Part shown: in pieces, positions 1-10,418 of the stretch
Position numbering within the stretch: position 1 is the first letter of the stretch
Layout of the letters: each line of letters begins with the position of its first letter
NCBI GenBank assembly: GCA_022702545.1
Contig: JAHRBC010000005.1
Coordinates: forward strand, 2,976,001-3,040,000
Direction of reading: 5' to 3'
Origin: Phycomyces nitens
Taxonomy: Eukaryota > Mucoromycota > Mucoromycetes > Mucorales > Phycomycetaceae
Length of the DNA stretch: 64,000 nt
Made by a program: the position numbers and the translations under genes
Notes under the pieces: model-generated
What the model saw: only the letters and a program-made list of their open reading frames with translations
Database searches by the model: none
Told to the model about the DNA's origin: nothing

Positions 1-238
1 GTTGCTAGCAGTCATATACGCACTAAACAAATTTCACAAATATCTCTGGGGTAACCCATTCACCCTGTATACAGATCACAAAGCGCTCACATATATTCAT
101 ACACAAAAAATCGCCAATGCTATGATGATAAACTGGCTTGACACTATACTCGAATATACATTTGAGGTACTCCATCTACCTGGTCTCAGCAACATCCTAC
201 CCGACCAATTATCACGCCTTTTTCCTATGGATAAAGAG

Positions 239-254
239 CTGGAAGGGGGTAATG
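239..254 (+). other. Candidate central polypurine tract
   Basis: The 16 bases CTGGAAGGGGGTAATG at 239-254 are identical to those at the 3' polypurine tract (8259-8274). They lie inside coding sequence at the RNase H/integrase boundary. Central polypurine tracts are known in lentiviruses and Ty1. Here the assignment rests only on the exact repeat. Confidence 0.45.
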
Positions 255-1372
255 ACTCTGCAGAAACTCTCAACAGACGAAAAATAGTCATTAACAGACA
301 ACAAACTCTAGTCAACAAGAACTACGATGAAATGTTAACACCACCGGATAACGAAAGAGAAGACCTTCTCACCAAAGCACATGCTTTCGGACACTTTGGA
401 GCAGACGCCATAACAAACTCACTTCATAATGAAGGTATACACTGGACAAACATACATAGAGACGCCGTCAAGGTAGTACAAAGCTGTATAGAGTGCCAAA
501 AGTATAACATAGTGAAGAAAGGCTATCACCCTCTACGACCAATTCATGCATACTTACCATGCGACCATTGGGCTATCGACCTCGCAGGCCCTTTCATGAC
601 CTCTCACAACAATAACAACTATTTACTCATAATGGTAGACATTTGCACAAGATTTTGTGTATTACGTGCAATACCTGATAAGACACAGGACACTGTAGTG
701 AACACTGTAATCAACGTCTTTTGTAATTTCGGATTCCCTAGATACCTACAATCAGACAATGGCAAAGAGTTCGTCAACTCACTTATGAAGAAACTAGCTG
801 AAGCATCTGGATTTGACCACAGATTAGCTATGCCCTATCACCCTCACTGGAAAAATGGGTTTGAATACTCATGTGTAAAAGTGCAGTTACTAAGGAGTAA
901 AATTAAGATTTATTAGATACGCTGTATGGGTTTCTGTATGGGCCAAAGCCAAGTTTTACACAATGAGTTATGACCTGGTTTCTGCATGAGTATTTACTTC
1001 ATGGGCTGACCAAGTGGGGGTTGTTAGTATGAGCGGGTCATTAATTTGACCTGATGTACAGAATAAAAGTCTATTTGAAACCAAGTTTCATTGTTGTACA
1101 CTCTTTATATAAGAGGAAAGTTGAAAGCAAAGGAACTTCTTGACATGATTAAAATCCAATTATACTCAGGTAGATTGAAGGCTTTCTTAATTTTTAACCA
1201 ATATTTGAAGGCTATTACTGTGTAATCAAGCATTGAATGCTCCCCCCATTATTTTATATCCCGTACTTATTAGGTTGTTTATGGTTTATATTTGTGTTTA
1301 TTGGAAAGAATAGAATGGTTCTATACACAAGCTCTAATACTATTACTGTCTATCCTTGCCGCTTCTACCGGC

Positions 1373-2551
1373 CTACTTGATACTACTTGGATCGGGTGCT
1401 TCACTACTGAACAATACCTGAAAATAGGGTCCGGCAGCAGTTTGGGTGGTTGCGGCAGTGTTCTTATATAATAAAGGTAGTATTAGTGACATATATTCAA
1501 GAGTGCGGGTATTGTTCAAGATGCGAGGTATATTATACTTACATTGTAAGGGATGGACAAGAATGGACAAAGAGGGGCTGAGTTGTGCGGCATGGCATCT
1601 TGCATGATTAGATTGACTAGAGATGGGGTAAAATAAATTAATATGGGTGAATTGATTGATAAAATAATTAATTTACATACCAGAAGCAGAGTTGGCAATT
1701 AAAGTAGAGGGATGGTATATGGCGGCCAACAATAGCTTCTTATTAAGAGTATAAAAAATTATTAGTAAATAGCCAGAATAATATTATGGAAAAGCACAAA
1801 GACCAAGAAACGGCATTACCATTATGATAACCAGTTGTAGATGATGAGGGAGGCAGATGGGGTAGACAGTGATGGTGGTGGCCTATTGTAGAATAAGAAA
1901 CGTTAGAAAAGAAAATTATTATTTTTTTGACACAAAAAGATTTTTTTTACCATAGCACCAATGACGATACCATATAATAAACCATGCCAGTAGAGGAGGT
2001 CTATAAGATCAAAAGAGATAGTCAGAATAATAATATAAAAAAGTATAAAGGCTAAAAGACAGCATTATCATTATGATGACAGTTGTAGATGACAGAAGAC
2101 GCAGATGGGGTATAGGGTGATTGATGGCGGCGGCCTATAGGAGAATAAGAAGCATTAGAGAAAAAAAAAGTTTGACACGAAAATATTTTTTTACACTGGG
2201 ACTGATGACGTTATCATATAATAGGCTATGAAAGTGGAAGAGGTCTATAAAATAGAAAGAGAGAATCAGAATAATTTGCAAGATGGCACCGGCACATTTA
2301 ACTGACCATGATTAGTTTGGAGGAGCAATGCAGGCAGGATGTATTGGAATGAGAGTGTGTTTATAAAGAAGCCGCCAATTTTTTAGTCTAAAGAGGTGTA
2401 AAAAAAGAAAGAGAAAATAGGCGCGGATATAAGGAAACAAGAGAAAGGAAAAAAGGCTAAAAAGAAAAAAAAATACAAGGATATATAATTTGAAACAGAG
2501 ACAGAATAGGTGTAATGGATACAATCCAAAAGCAATAATGGCGCCGTTCAT
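1373..2551 (-). other. E1 mini-exon region (putative third gene)
   Basis: Minus-strand counterpart of the regions at 14978-16148 (E2) and 49411-51031 (E4). It starts with an ATG-led hydrophobic segment (TIIAFGLYPLHLFC), has two copies of a roughly 240-bp exon-pair module, and ends in an exon reading PLCPFLSIPYN joined to one reading YFQ. Exon-like blocks are flanked by TATAG acceptors and GTAA donors. Coding status is plausible for the last exons and uncertain for the modules. Confidence 0.5.
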
Positions 2552-2782
2552 TAATGTGTACAAGAAGTCTTTTTGGATTTATAAATAAAGCTGTCTTTAC
2601 TAATATATACTCTGTATTTTATATTATTAAATCCTTTTGACCAACTTGTTCACTCTTCCCACTCAAATCCAATTTTTCTATCTATCTGTCTCTTGTGCGT
2701 TTTAAGTAAAAGATATGTTTAAACTTAAAGTAGCAAACGAGTATTAAATATTGGGTATTTTTTATATAATTTATAATAGAAA

Positions 2783-3880
2783 ATGTCAAACCAAAGAAGA
2801 AATATTGCTCCACGACCTGCTGACAATGATGTCAATATGCAGACAGTCATCACCAATCTCCAAGAGGATCTTGCCTCAATTAGAAGCAACATGACCACGA
2901 TGAACAGGAGAATGGGGACTCTTATTGAGTCCAACCTCACCGTCATTGCTGCTACAAGTGTTGTGGCTCCAGTACCTGCTCTTGCCTCTGTTGCTGCCCT
3001 AACTGCCGAAGCCACAAATGAATCAATGTCTGATGCAAAGAAACGTGTATTTGTAGGTGTCACTAGATATAATATCCTATCAACTAAATTCTTATTTTGA
3101 TCAAACAGAGAGATATTTGTGGATATTTGTGGCAGCCAAAGTTGAGGTCAAGGGCGTTGGTTGACATCCAGGCAAATAACAACAAGCCAAGGTGGGATGT
3201 CCATGCTCACTTTGACGAGAGTCCCAACAAGGAGCTGGTAGAACGTCTACTGGCTTACCTTGGGCCAAATTTTGTTGGCTCACCCTTGAGAAGAAGCGAC
3301 ATTCGAGAGAAGGTCTACAGGAACTTCTGTAGCCGTCGTCAGGAGCAGATGAAGCCTTCTGAGAAGAAGGCAGTCTCCAACGCTCGTTCAAGAAGGGCAA
3401 ACCGTGAAAAAGATGTAGGTTGTATACTATTCAAACTAGAGACAAATATTAATGAATACATGTTGGATATTTGTTAGCATTTAAAACGTCGCATGGCTGC
3501 CTTTCTCGAACATAAGGAGGCCATTGAGCAGGTAATGGGGCAAGTCTGCTCTGGTCTGCTTCAGAAAGAAGCAATGTCTGAAGGAGAATCAGACAACGAT
3601 ACTTCAAAGACTCTTGGCAGGCGTCGGATCTCCGTTTATCGCCCAAGCTGGAGAAGCAATGAGGTAAATTATTCTGTAAACAATATATAATTATATGTAT
3701 TAAGATAATATTTTTGAAATATTAACAAATGCTATTTAGTTCAACCGGTTTATTGAAATCGTTGACTCATTCGTTTCTCTTGACTTGGAGATGAATGCTC
3801 ATCAGATGCTGTCAAGAGAACTCACAGGAGTCAGAGACTTAGCAGTCCCTGGTGACTTGGCCACCCATCTGCCTCCTTGA
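2783..3880 (+). CDS. E1 accessory protein, uncharacterised, ~300 aa
   Basis: Function is not recognised. Four exons at 2783-3052, 3109-3414, 3478-3663 and 3740-3880, all phase 0, give 300 aa. The exon 1 donor could instead be 9 nt earlier. The N-terminus (NQRRNIAPRPA) is followed by a heptad-like, possibly coiled-coil segment. Exon 2 carries ANNNKPRW and SPNKELV; exon 3 carries AMSEGESD and RPSWRS; exon 4 starts FNRF. All are shared with copies in E2, E4 and E5, and more weakly E3. The stop TGA at 3878-3880 replaces a TGG present in E2, shortening the protein by five residues. It converges with the transposase gene. By analogy with plant CACTA elements that encode a second DNA-binding protein, a subterminal-repeat-binding role is possible but unproven. 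Confidence 0.8.
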
Positions 3881-4017
3881 GCCATAAGAAATTAAATAAA
3901 AAACAATTGTTTTATTTTACTCTTGCTTACGTATTTAATCCCAAAGACATGTTTAAAGGCAATGAATGTTTTGTTTTGCTCTTTTTTAAAAGAAACAAGT
4001 ATTTATTTATTAATGCT

Positions 4018-7000
4018 TTAAGCATACATCTTTTTTGGTAAAGGAATGACCAGCATCTTTACATTAACACCAGACACCAGCTCAGCAGTCGCGACTTCCA
4101 AAAGAATACGATGTACTGGCAATATACAATGATAATTATCTGGAGAGAAACTTGGCAAGCAGACCTCAACTCCTTCATATTCACGCGTTCTACTTGGCAT
4201 GTTGACAAACCATCTCACGAAAGCAAAGACATGAGTGGAATTATTTCCGATTGATGGCAGACCGAGCTTGTGAAGTAACAAGTACTGAATTTGTCCTGTG
4301 TATGCTCGTGGAGGATCACCGACTCTACCTAGGAAGAGTGCTTGAATGAAAGACCCACGGTCTACGGAACCATTTTTGCCTTTATACGTCTGGCCAAGAA
4401 GATTGATGGATTTTATCTTTGTGATATGATTATCAACAAAGATACCTGACGATGTTGCCTGATGATAGTGCTGAAGACTGGATATATCGTATGATAGCCG
4501 ATAGTATTCCAACAACTGGAGATAATCAGTATCATCCATTACAAATGGCTTTCTCACCAAGAGAGGGAAGGCAGAGGAAGGAAGGGGCTCATTTCCCTTT
4601 ATCGGAAATTCAGGCTTTAAAGATGCACGCACAAATAGCTGAAGTATAAATGGCGTGTGTGAAAGAGGGGCAGAGGAGGAGGTGGCAGTTGTGGATGATG
4701 ACGTGAGTTTTGACAGAAGAGGATGGAAAGGAGCTTGGTTTGGACAGGAGAGAATTTTTTGTACGTAGTCGCCCTTGTACATGTCTTCAACAAAACTTTT
4801 CATGAACGTGGACTCAAATCCATCCCTTCTATTGTTGTCAATCTTCTTCAACAGGCCATTATACCTCTCAAACCCAAACAGCCAATAGCCATACACAGGT
4901 CCAAAATCACAAATGGTCTCGCGAAGATAGATGTGCAGGTGCATGTTACAGGTGAGAGTGGGAGCAGGATACAATTCTTCACATTTCTGACAGAATCTTT
5001 CCAAATGGGTATAGGCGTCGTCAAGGTCATCAAATGTGATTGTTGGTGTTGCAAGGAGACGGCAAGCATCAACAAAGTCGATCCAATTCTTGAACTTATC
5101 CAGAGGAAGAACGTCTCTGAGCAGCACAGGAGAATACACCAACACCCAGGATTTCCATTCATCGGCCTTCATATATGGAAATCCTCTACTGATCTTCGTC
5201 TTCAAAATGGTGTAGTCAGTTGGCACCACCATCGATTCGGCCATTACTTGCATAGAAGCCAGCTTCCTATCCGTGATTAGACCACTAGTAGTCCACGTCT
5301 CGACCATCCTCTTGGCTGTACCCAAGAATAGGTTATGCATGGGATCAATGATCGTTCCACGTACTAGATCAAAGTATCCAAGGCGATGCAGTTGCGACCA
5401 TCAAACACCATTTTCGACCTCCAACTCATGCCTTTCTGAGGGCGTACTTGCACTCTTCCACACCTCAGCATGCAAACGGTTCTCTACACCACGACGACGA
5501 CGCCACCCAAACTCATTAAACCCACGGAAGTCCACACTGCTTGTCCCAGGAAGACGAGAAAATTTGCGGCAACACTTGTAACAGGCGTTTGTGCTGTTAT
5601 GGGACGTGAATCCACTTGTCTTTCTGGCTGCAGGGATGTCACATGCTACCATGAACAAAGCTGCATGGACGGTTGCTCCAGAAATGCATTCAAAGGTTGG
5701 GATAGTCATTCCCACGTACAGTTGTTCCAACTCATCAACCAAAGGCTTGAGATAATGGTTAATCTCTTTGGACTTTGGCTCCTTTGGCCCAGGCATGAGT
5801 CCAACAAGGATAGTATTCTCTGCCTTAAACCGCTCCTCACAAGGCAAGTTGTTAACCACCAAGTAAATGGCCCCACAAGAGTATGTGACCCTGTCAAAGG
5901 GCTGGAACCAATCGATGTTCAACGTCAACATCAAAGAACGAGGATGGGCAACAAAAGATTCACCACTGATGTCTTTCAACTCCTTCCACATAACACCGTC
6001 AAAGATGTCACACATTGTATCCATGATCTTGAGCTCCTGATTCCAATGTTGAATGCTTGCTTCAAAATCAGGGCAAAGGAAAAGAATTTTCAAGGCATGC
6101 TTCAATGACTGGTATTGGAACACGCGCTTGGGAACCAATGCTCCAGACGATGTAACCTTGGTCAACTTGCAGTTGCAGGTCAGACGTGCACCAACTTTCG
6201 TGAAAACACAGTGAAGGGGGACAGACTGGTTTTCTTCATAAACTGCGTGGCAATCAGGACAGGCTACGAATCTCCTGATACCGTTGGAAATCGCAGAATA
6301 TCCTGTCATTCTTTGCAGACCAAGAAGACTGGATGGGAGCTGGAAATCCTGCTCGTAAATTGTCAAGAGTGTGTTGATGAACTCGATCAAGACAACAGCA
6401 CCCTTGTTGACCACATAGCGGGATGCAAAGAGGACAACAAAAACGGCAATAAACCTGTGCACAGGATTTTCAGGCATATTGGGGGTTGGGAAAGGGTCTA
6501 TTTTAAAATCGAAAAAATTAATATTCAATTTTTTTCAGGCTTTTTTCTTTGCTGCTTTCTCTTTGCTTTTGGCTATTCAACACACACCTTCACTGTCAAA
6601 TTCCTCAACTGCAATCTCAACTACATCTTTGCCTTCATCTTCTTCATCATCGCTTTCATCATCGCGTTTGCCATCAGCATTGGCCTCATTAGCAACTGAA
6701 TTGCCCTCATCCAGCATTACATCGGCATCCCAAAAAGGTGAGTTGGTCTGACCGTCCAATACATCCGAGGGTCCAGACTGTTGAGTAGAAATAACCGCTT
6801 ATAGAATATAATAGTTTCTTAGTCTCTACTTTTTTTCAAATAAACTTTTCTTACATTGAATATCAATATCCATGTCTGCTTGAGTGTCTGTGTTTCATAC
6901 CACCGAAATTATTATACAATACATAAAAATAAACACTGAAATTATCATACCCATCTCATTTGAGTTGCTCTGTTCAATTCTTGCTCTCTTGCTATGACGC

Positions 7001-7098
7001 TGAGCAGTTCGGCTTGCTACCAATGTGTAGCCTTGGACATTGTTGTTGCATCTATTGCAATAGCACTTGGTGTTGTAAAAAGTATTTGAAGATGACAT
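4018..7098 (-). pseudogene. E1 transposase (CMC/Plavaka-like), nonsense mutation
   Basis: Four exons on minus: 7098-6951, 6797-6588 and 6497-4018, plus a 33-nt exon 2 at 6887-6855. The total of 2871 nt is 957 codons. The N-terminus has a C-x-C-x2-C...RH zinc-binding-like motif, followed by an acidic stretch (DDESDDEEDEG) and the catalytic core. Core motifs are ACDIPAARK, IIDPMHNLFLG and FGFERYNG, which I take as the Asp, Asp and Glu of a DDE transposase. The frame is broken by TGA at 5403-5401, where E2 has CGA (Arg): one C-to-T change. Both halves are otherwise open. Start codon and exon 1 length (148 nt) agree with E2, E4 and E5. Confidence 0.9.
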
Positions 7099-7124
7099 TG
7101 TGTTTGTGTTTATAATGTTAAAAC

Positions 7125-7150
7125 AAAAAGGAAACGAGTGTTACATATAC
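7125..7150 (-). promoter_or_regulatory. Conserved upstream motif of E1 transposase
   Basis: About 30-50 bp before the transposase ATG, the minus strand reads TATGTAACACTCGTTTCC followed by T-rich sequence. The same block occurs at the same place in E2 and E4, and with few changes in E5. It is likely a promoter or transposase-binding element. Confidence 0.5.
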
Positions 7151-8258
7151 TTTATTTATTATTATGTTATAGTGGTAAAAAAGCAATGTTGTTTTATTCT
7201 TTTTAATCAAGCCAATGGGGTCAAGCAAAAGAACGTTTTTAATCAGAACACAAAAAAAGGTGTTGAGCTGCAAATTTGCCCTAATTTTCCTCAGGTAGAC
7301 AGCTTTGCCCACACATGAGTATTCAGACCCGTTTTTCCAGTGCCTAGAGCAAATGGCGTCGCCGAATGCTGGGTACAGATATCAACAAATGCTATAAAGA
7401 AATGCATACAAGGAGCAACTCGAGACTGGGACCTCTATGTGCCTAGTATACAACTAGCAATGAATGCCAAAGTGACAAAGCGTAATGGAATGGCGCCTTA
7501 CAACCTCATGTTTGCCAGGACAATGAACGGTTTTAAAAGCTACACCAATGATCCAGCAGTTCCATCGCTCACAGAAGATGAATTACAACAACGTATCAAA
7601 GACATGGCAGACATTGTATTTCCGGCAATCGCTGAAAGAGCAAAAGCAATGACTAATGCACAAAAGGGCAAGTTTGACAATAAGTACAGGATGATACAAT
7701 TCCCTGCTAACAGCCAAGTAATGATTAAAGAACTGCAACACGGAAAATTGGAACCAGCATACCAAGGTCCATACACTGTAGTCAGAGAGAAACAGGGAGG
7801 TTCTTACGTCCTCATGGATGAACAAGGACTGCTGATGCCCAGAGAATATCCACCGTCACAACTCAAATTAATCTCACAGGACAAACTCGTCTCACTCGAG
7901 GAAGTCCAGAAAATCGGCAAAGAGTACTTTACAGTCAGAGCAGTCATAGCTCACAGAGAACTATCAAAAGGAAAATATGAATATAGAGTTAGATGAGAAG
8001 GCTATGAAGAAAAGGATGACACATGGCAAGACCCAGAATCCTTTAGCAGCCCTAAACCTATCGCGGATTATTGGGATCGACTTGGTGCAACACCAACAGA
8101 CAAGACACTATTAAATCAGACACGCACAGTCAATGCAACATACATTAGCAAGCGCCGCAACACGCAGCATACACCTACACGCCAAAGCAAACGCACAAGA
8201 CGCTAACACGGTCCTTTCAGTTAAAGTATCTCAACCTCTGCGAAACGGTTATTCAACC

Positions 8259-8271
8259 TGGAAGGGGGTAA
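8259..8271 (+). other. 3' polypurine tract of chromovirus
   Basis: The purine-rich run GGAAGGGGGTAA lies immediately before the LTR start TGTGGTATAC. This is the standard plus-strand primer position for reverse transcription. Confidence 0.8.
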
Positions 8272-8549
8272 TGTGGTATACACACCACAGCTGAGTGAAA
8301 TACAGACTCCACAACCGATCTCCGGTTCCTCTTTGCTAATAACCCTGGCAGGTTAACATCTCAGGAGCAGTTACACACCAGGCACACGTACACTTCACAC
8401 TTCAACAGTTATAACCGACCATTACACAATAGACGCTACATTAAAAGGGAATTAGAATAATAAGTATATAAACCACCATAATATTCTTTCTTTAATAAAG
8501 AACACTCTCACAGTATCTACTAGTTCCCTACAAACCCTAATCTACCTCA
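8272..8549 (+). repeat. Chromovirus 3' LTR
   Basis: A 278-bp LTR with TG...CA ends. It has a TATATAAA box near 8465-8472 and an AATAAA signal near 8494, giving a short R region typical of fungal gypsy elements. The 5' partner is outside the window. The right boundary is set by comparison with A2 and A3, where the flanking GAGAGCTTAAAC sequence continues uninterrupted to the left. Confidence 0.8.
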
Positions 8550-9053
8550 GAGAGCTTAAACTCAAAAGAATAAAATAATCATGAAATTGATCATAAAACT
8601 GACTCCTGTTTATTTATTAGAAAAGAATGTCTTTTATAGACAAAGAAAATAAGTAAAAGAATAACCGAAAAATGAAATGATAAAATAATAAAATGATGCC
8701 ATCAAGACCAAAGGAAAATTTATAATAAAAATATACTGTAAAATAGTAAAGAAAAGGATAAGACAAAGAAGTAGAAGAAATAAACTAAAGAAGTACAGAA
8801 TGGTGCAATCCTGCAAGAAAGTGAGAAAGGGTTCACAAAGGAAAGAGTATAAAAAAGGAAATAATAAAGTGTGATAAAATAAAATTGAGAAAATTGAAAG
8901 GAAAGAAAAATAAAGAAACTCGGGGATCGGCCATCCTACTCGGTTCGGACCTTTTCTTCAGACTGGTCCGGCCTCCGACCCCTCCTAGGCCTGTTCCGGG
9001 CCCTTGGTCCAGCTTCATGGTCAAAACCAAACCTGCCCACAACACACGTGTCA
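8550..9053 (-). repeat. LTR-like repeat A1, 3'-flank part (solo LTR)
   Basis: This is the right part of a unit seen complete at 43135-43811 (A3, 677 bp). On the minus strand it starts TGACACGTGTGTTGTG and has TATA-like TCTATAAAAGAC about 400 bp in, with AATAAA just downstream. This order is that of an LTR (U3, TATA, poly(A) signal). The other part was displaced leftward by the chromovirus insertion and is outside the window. There are no coding regions. Confidence 0.7.
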
Positions 9054-9055
9054 AA

Positions 9056-10104
9056 TGACGCGTGTTGAGTTATGGTGTGTGGCGCAACAGGTCAGAATAT
9101 ATAAATAATATATATTGTATTCTTGTGATTTCGCTCAGGACAATCCAACAAGAAGAATTTGACAATCAGACGGGACTTTAAATAGATAAAGACAGTAAAC
9201 AGGCAAACAGACAGGCAAATGGACAGGCAAATGGACAGGCAAATGGACAGGCAAATGGACAGGCAAATGGACAGGCAAATGGACAGGCAAATGGACAGGC
9301 AAATGGACAGGCAAATGGACAGGCAAATGGACAGGCAAATGGACAGGTAAACGGACAACGGACAAATAGACAAATGGAAAAATGGACAAATGGACAAATG
9401 GACAAATGGACAAATGGACAAATGAACAAATGGACAAATGGACAAATGGACAAATGGACAAATGGACAAATGGACAAATGGACAAACGGACAAACAAATA
9501 AACAGACAAACAGACAAACGATGAGACAGTACTTGTAGATCCTAACAGTGTGCAACTTAGTATTTCCCACAGGACAATAGCTCAAGTTCAGGGACAATGT
9601 TCAAAAGAAATAGAGAGAAAACTGAATGTATTTTATTAAATAAAAAATGGAGCTCTTTTATACTAATTGACAACTGTGCACGTAGTGACAATCTAGATAT
9701 AACTTATGCTGAATGATGATTATCGAGGAGTGTACAGTTCTTCAGGCATAATCACAAAAGGAAATAATCGAAAGGAAAACAAAAAGGAAACTAAACATCA
9801 AGAGAGAAATGCACTATCAGGAAGTATACAAAAGGAGTAATATCAAGAAGTGCAAAAGGAACAAGTGCAATGCAGTGGGAAGCAAACGAAAAAGGAAATA
9901 TAAATCAAAGGAAAAGAAAAAGGGAAAACATTTAGAATTCAACGGTGTTGTTGACGTAGATGAATGATTCCAAGAGATCGGGTCATGCCTTGCATGTCCC
10001 AAGGGAAGGTGACGTCTTCGACTGTCCCAAGGTAAAAACTTTGAAGTCACTTAGTAAATTGAGGGTTGGTAGTTGTTGCTGAAACATTTTACAACACTTG
10101 TGTC
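9056..10104 (-). repeat. LTR-like repeat B1
   Basis: Starts TGACGCGTGTTGAG and ends ...ACAACACTTGTGTCC, so the ends match those of A and C units. The CTCAGGACAAT block is shared with B2 and B3. A minisatellite occupies 9199-9495. It is separated from A1 by two bases and from B2 by eight. Long low-complexity reading frames on the minus strand are a product of the minisatellite. There is no convincing gene. Confidence 0.65.
9199..9495. repeat. Minisatellite, 12-bp then 8-bp units
   Basis: About twelve copies of AGGCAAATGGAC (9199-9346) pass into a run of AAATGGAC 8-mers (about 9352-9495). The 8-mer looks like the 12-mer minus AGGC, suggesting slippage-driven growth from one precursor. It sits inside LTR-like unit B1 and is absent from B2 and B3. 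Confidence 0.9.
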
Positions 10105-10366
10105 CCAAACATTGACGCGTGTTGAGTTTGTTGTGAGTGAAAACGAGTCAGAAAAATATAGTAAATTGAATACGCACTGGAAAAATGGGTCTGAATACTC
10201 ATGTGTGAGCAAAGCTGTCTACCTGAGGAAAATTAGGGCAAATTTGCAGCTCAACACCTTTTTTTGTGTTCTGATTAAAAACGTTCTTTTGCTTGACCCC
10301 ATTGGCTTGATTAAAAAGAATAAAACAACGTTGCTTTTTTACCACTATAAAATATTAATAAATAAA

Positions 10367-10394
10367 GTATATGTAACACTCGTTTCCTTTTTGT
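10367..10394 (+). promoter_or_regulatory. Conserved upstream motif of E2 transposase
   Basis: TATGTAACACTCGTTTCC plus a T-run, about 25-50 bp before the ATG at 10419, as in E1 and E4. Confidence 0.5.
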
Positions 10395-10418
10395 TTTAAC
10401 ATTATAAACACAAACACA

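Larger units (their letters stand above)
845..7342 (-). mobile_element. E1: CACTG-end DNA transposon, 6.5 kb
   Basis: Near-perfect terminal inverted repeats of about 32 bp start CACTGGAAAAA and run through GAATACTCATGTGT at both ends. Target duplication CCT is at 842-844 and 7343-7345. It carries a transposase gene on the minus strand (4018-7098), a convergent accessory gene on the plus strand (2783-3880) and the exon-module region on minus (1373-2551). It is an inverted, closely similar copy of E2. CACTA/CMC elements are known for CACTA-type ends and 3-bp duplications; CACTG is a variant. The stop in its transposase makes this copy non-autonomous. Confidence 0.93.
2..8206 (+). pseudogene. 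Chromovirus polyprotein, RNase H-integrase-chromodomain, disrupted
   Basis: Coding parts are 2-844 and 7343-8206. The first part has the RNase H end (YTDHKAL), the HHCC zinc-binding segment (HAFGHF, later CIEC) and integrase core residues in WAIDLAGPF and SDNGKEF. The glutamate (NGVAE) lies just after E1. The C-terminal chromodomain runs from about 7915 to 8090 (YFTVRAV through DTWQDPESF). Two lesions are visible: the E1 insertion, and an in-frame TGA at 7994-7996 exactly where the aromatic-cage Trp of a chromodomain (W-x-GY) is expected. The frame stays open for 69 codons after that stop, ending at TAA 8204-8206. The catalytic Asp, Asp and Glu positions look preserved, so this copy was functional before the insertion and the stop. 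Protease and reverse transcriptase lie outside the window. Confidence 0.88.
1..8549 (+). mobile_element. Ty3/gypsy chromovirus, 3' part, split by E1
   Basis: An LTR retrotransposon truncated by the window start. It enters in the RNase H domain, continues through integrase and a C-terminal chromodomain, and ends with a polypurine tract and a 3' LTR (8272-8549). The DNA transposon E1 (845-7342) lies inside the integrase core with a 3-bp CCT duplication on both sides. Removing E1 and one CCT gives one continuous integrase frame. The LTR ends at 8549 directly against LTR-like repeat A1, at a point that is uninterrupted in copies A2 and A3, so the chromovirus itself inserted into A1. The predicted 5-bp duplication is GAGAG, with its partner left of the window. 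Confidence 0.9.

Noticed and set aside
4723..5280. Plus-strand reading frames across the E1 transposase, and similar ones in E2 (11406-12044)
   Set aside because: Antisense shadows of the transposase exon. The same frames occur wherever that exon occurs.
9199..9495. CRISPR-like array
   Set aside because: Units are tandem without unique spacers and the genome is eukaryotic.
9092..9597. Three overlapping long minus-strand reading frames of repeated HLSICPFV- or CPFA-type sequence
   Set aside because: They are translations of the 12-bp and 8-bp minisatellite, whose period keeps frames open. No start context or conservation in B2/B3.
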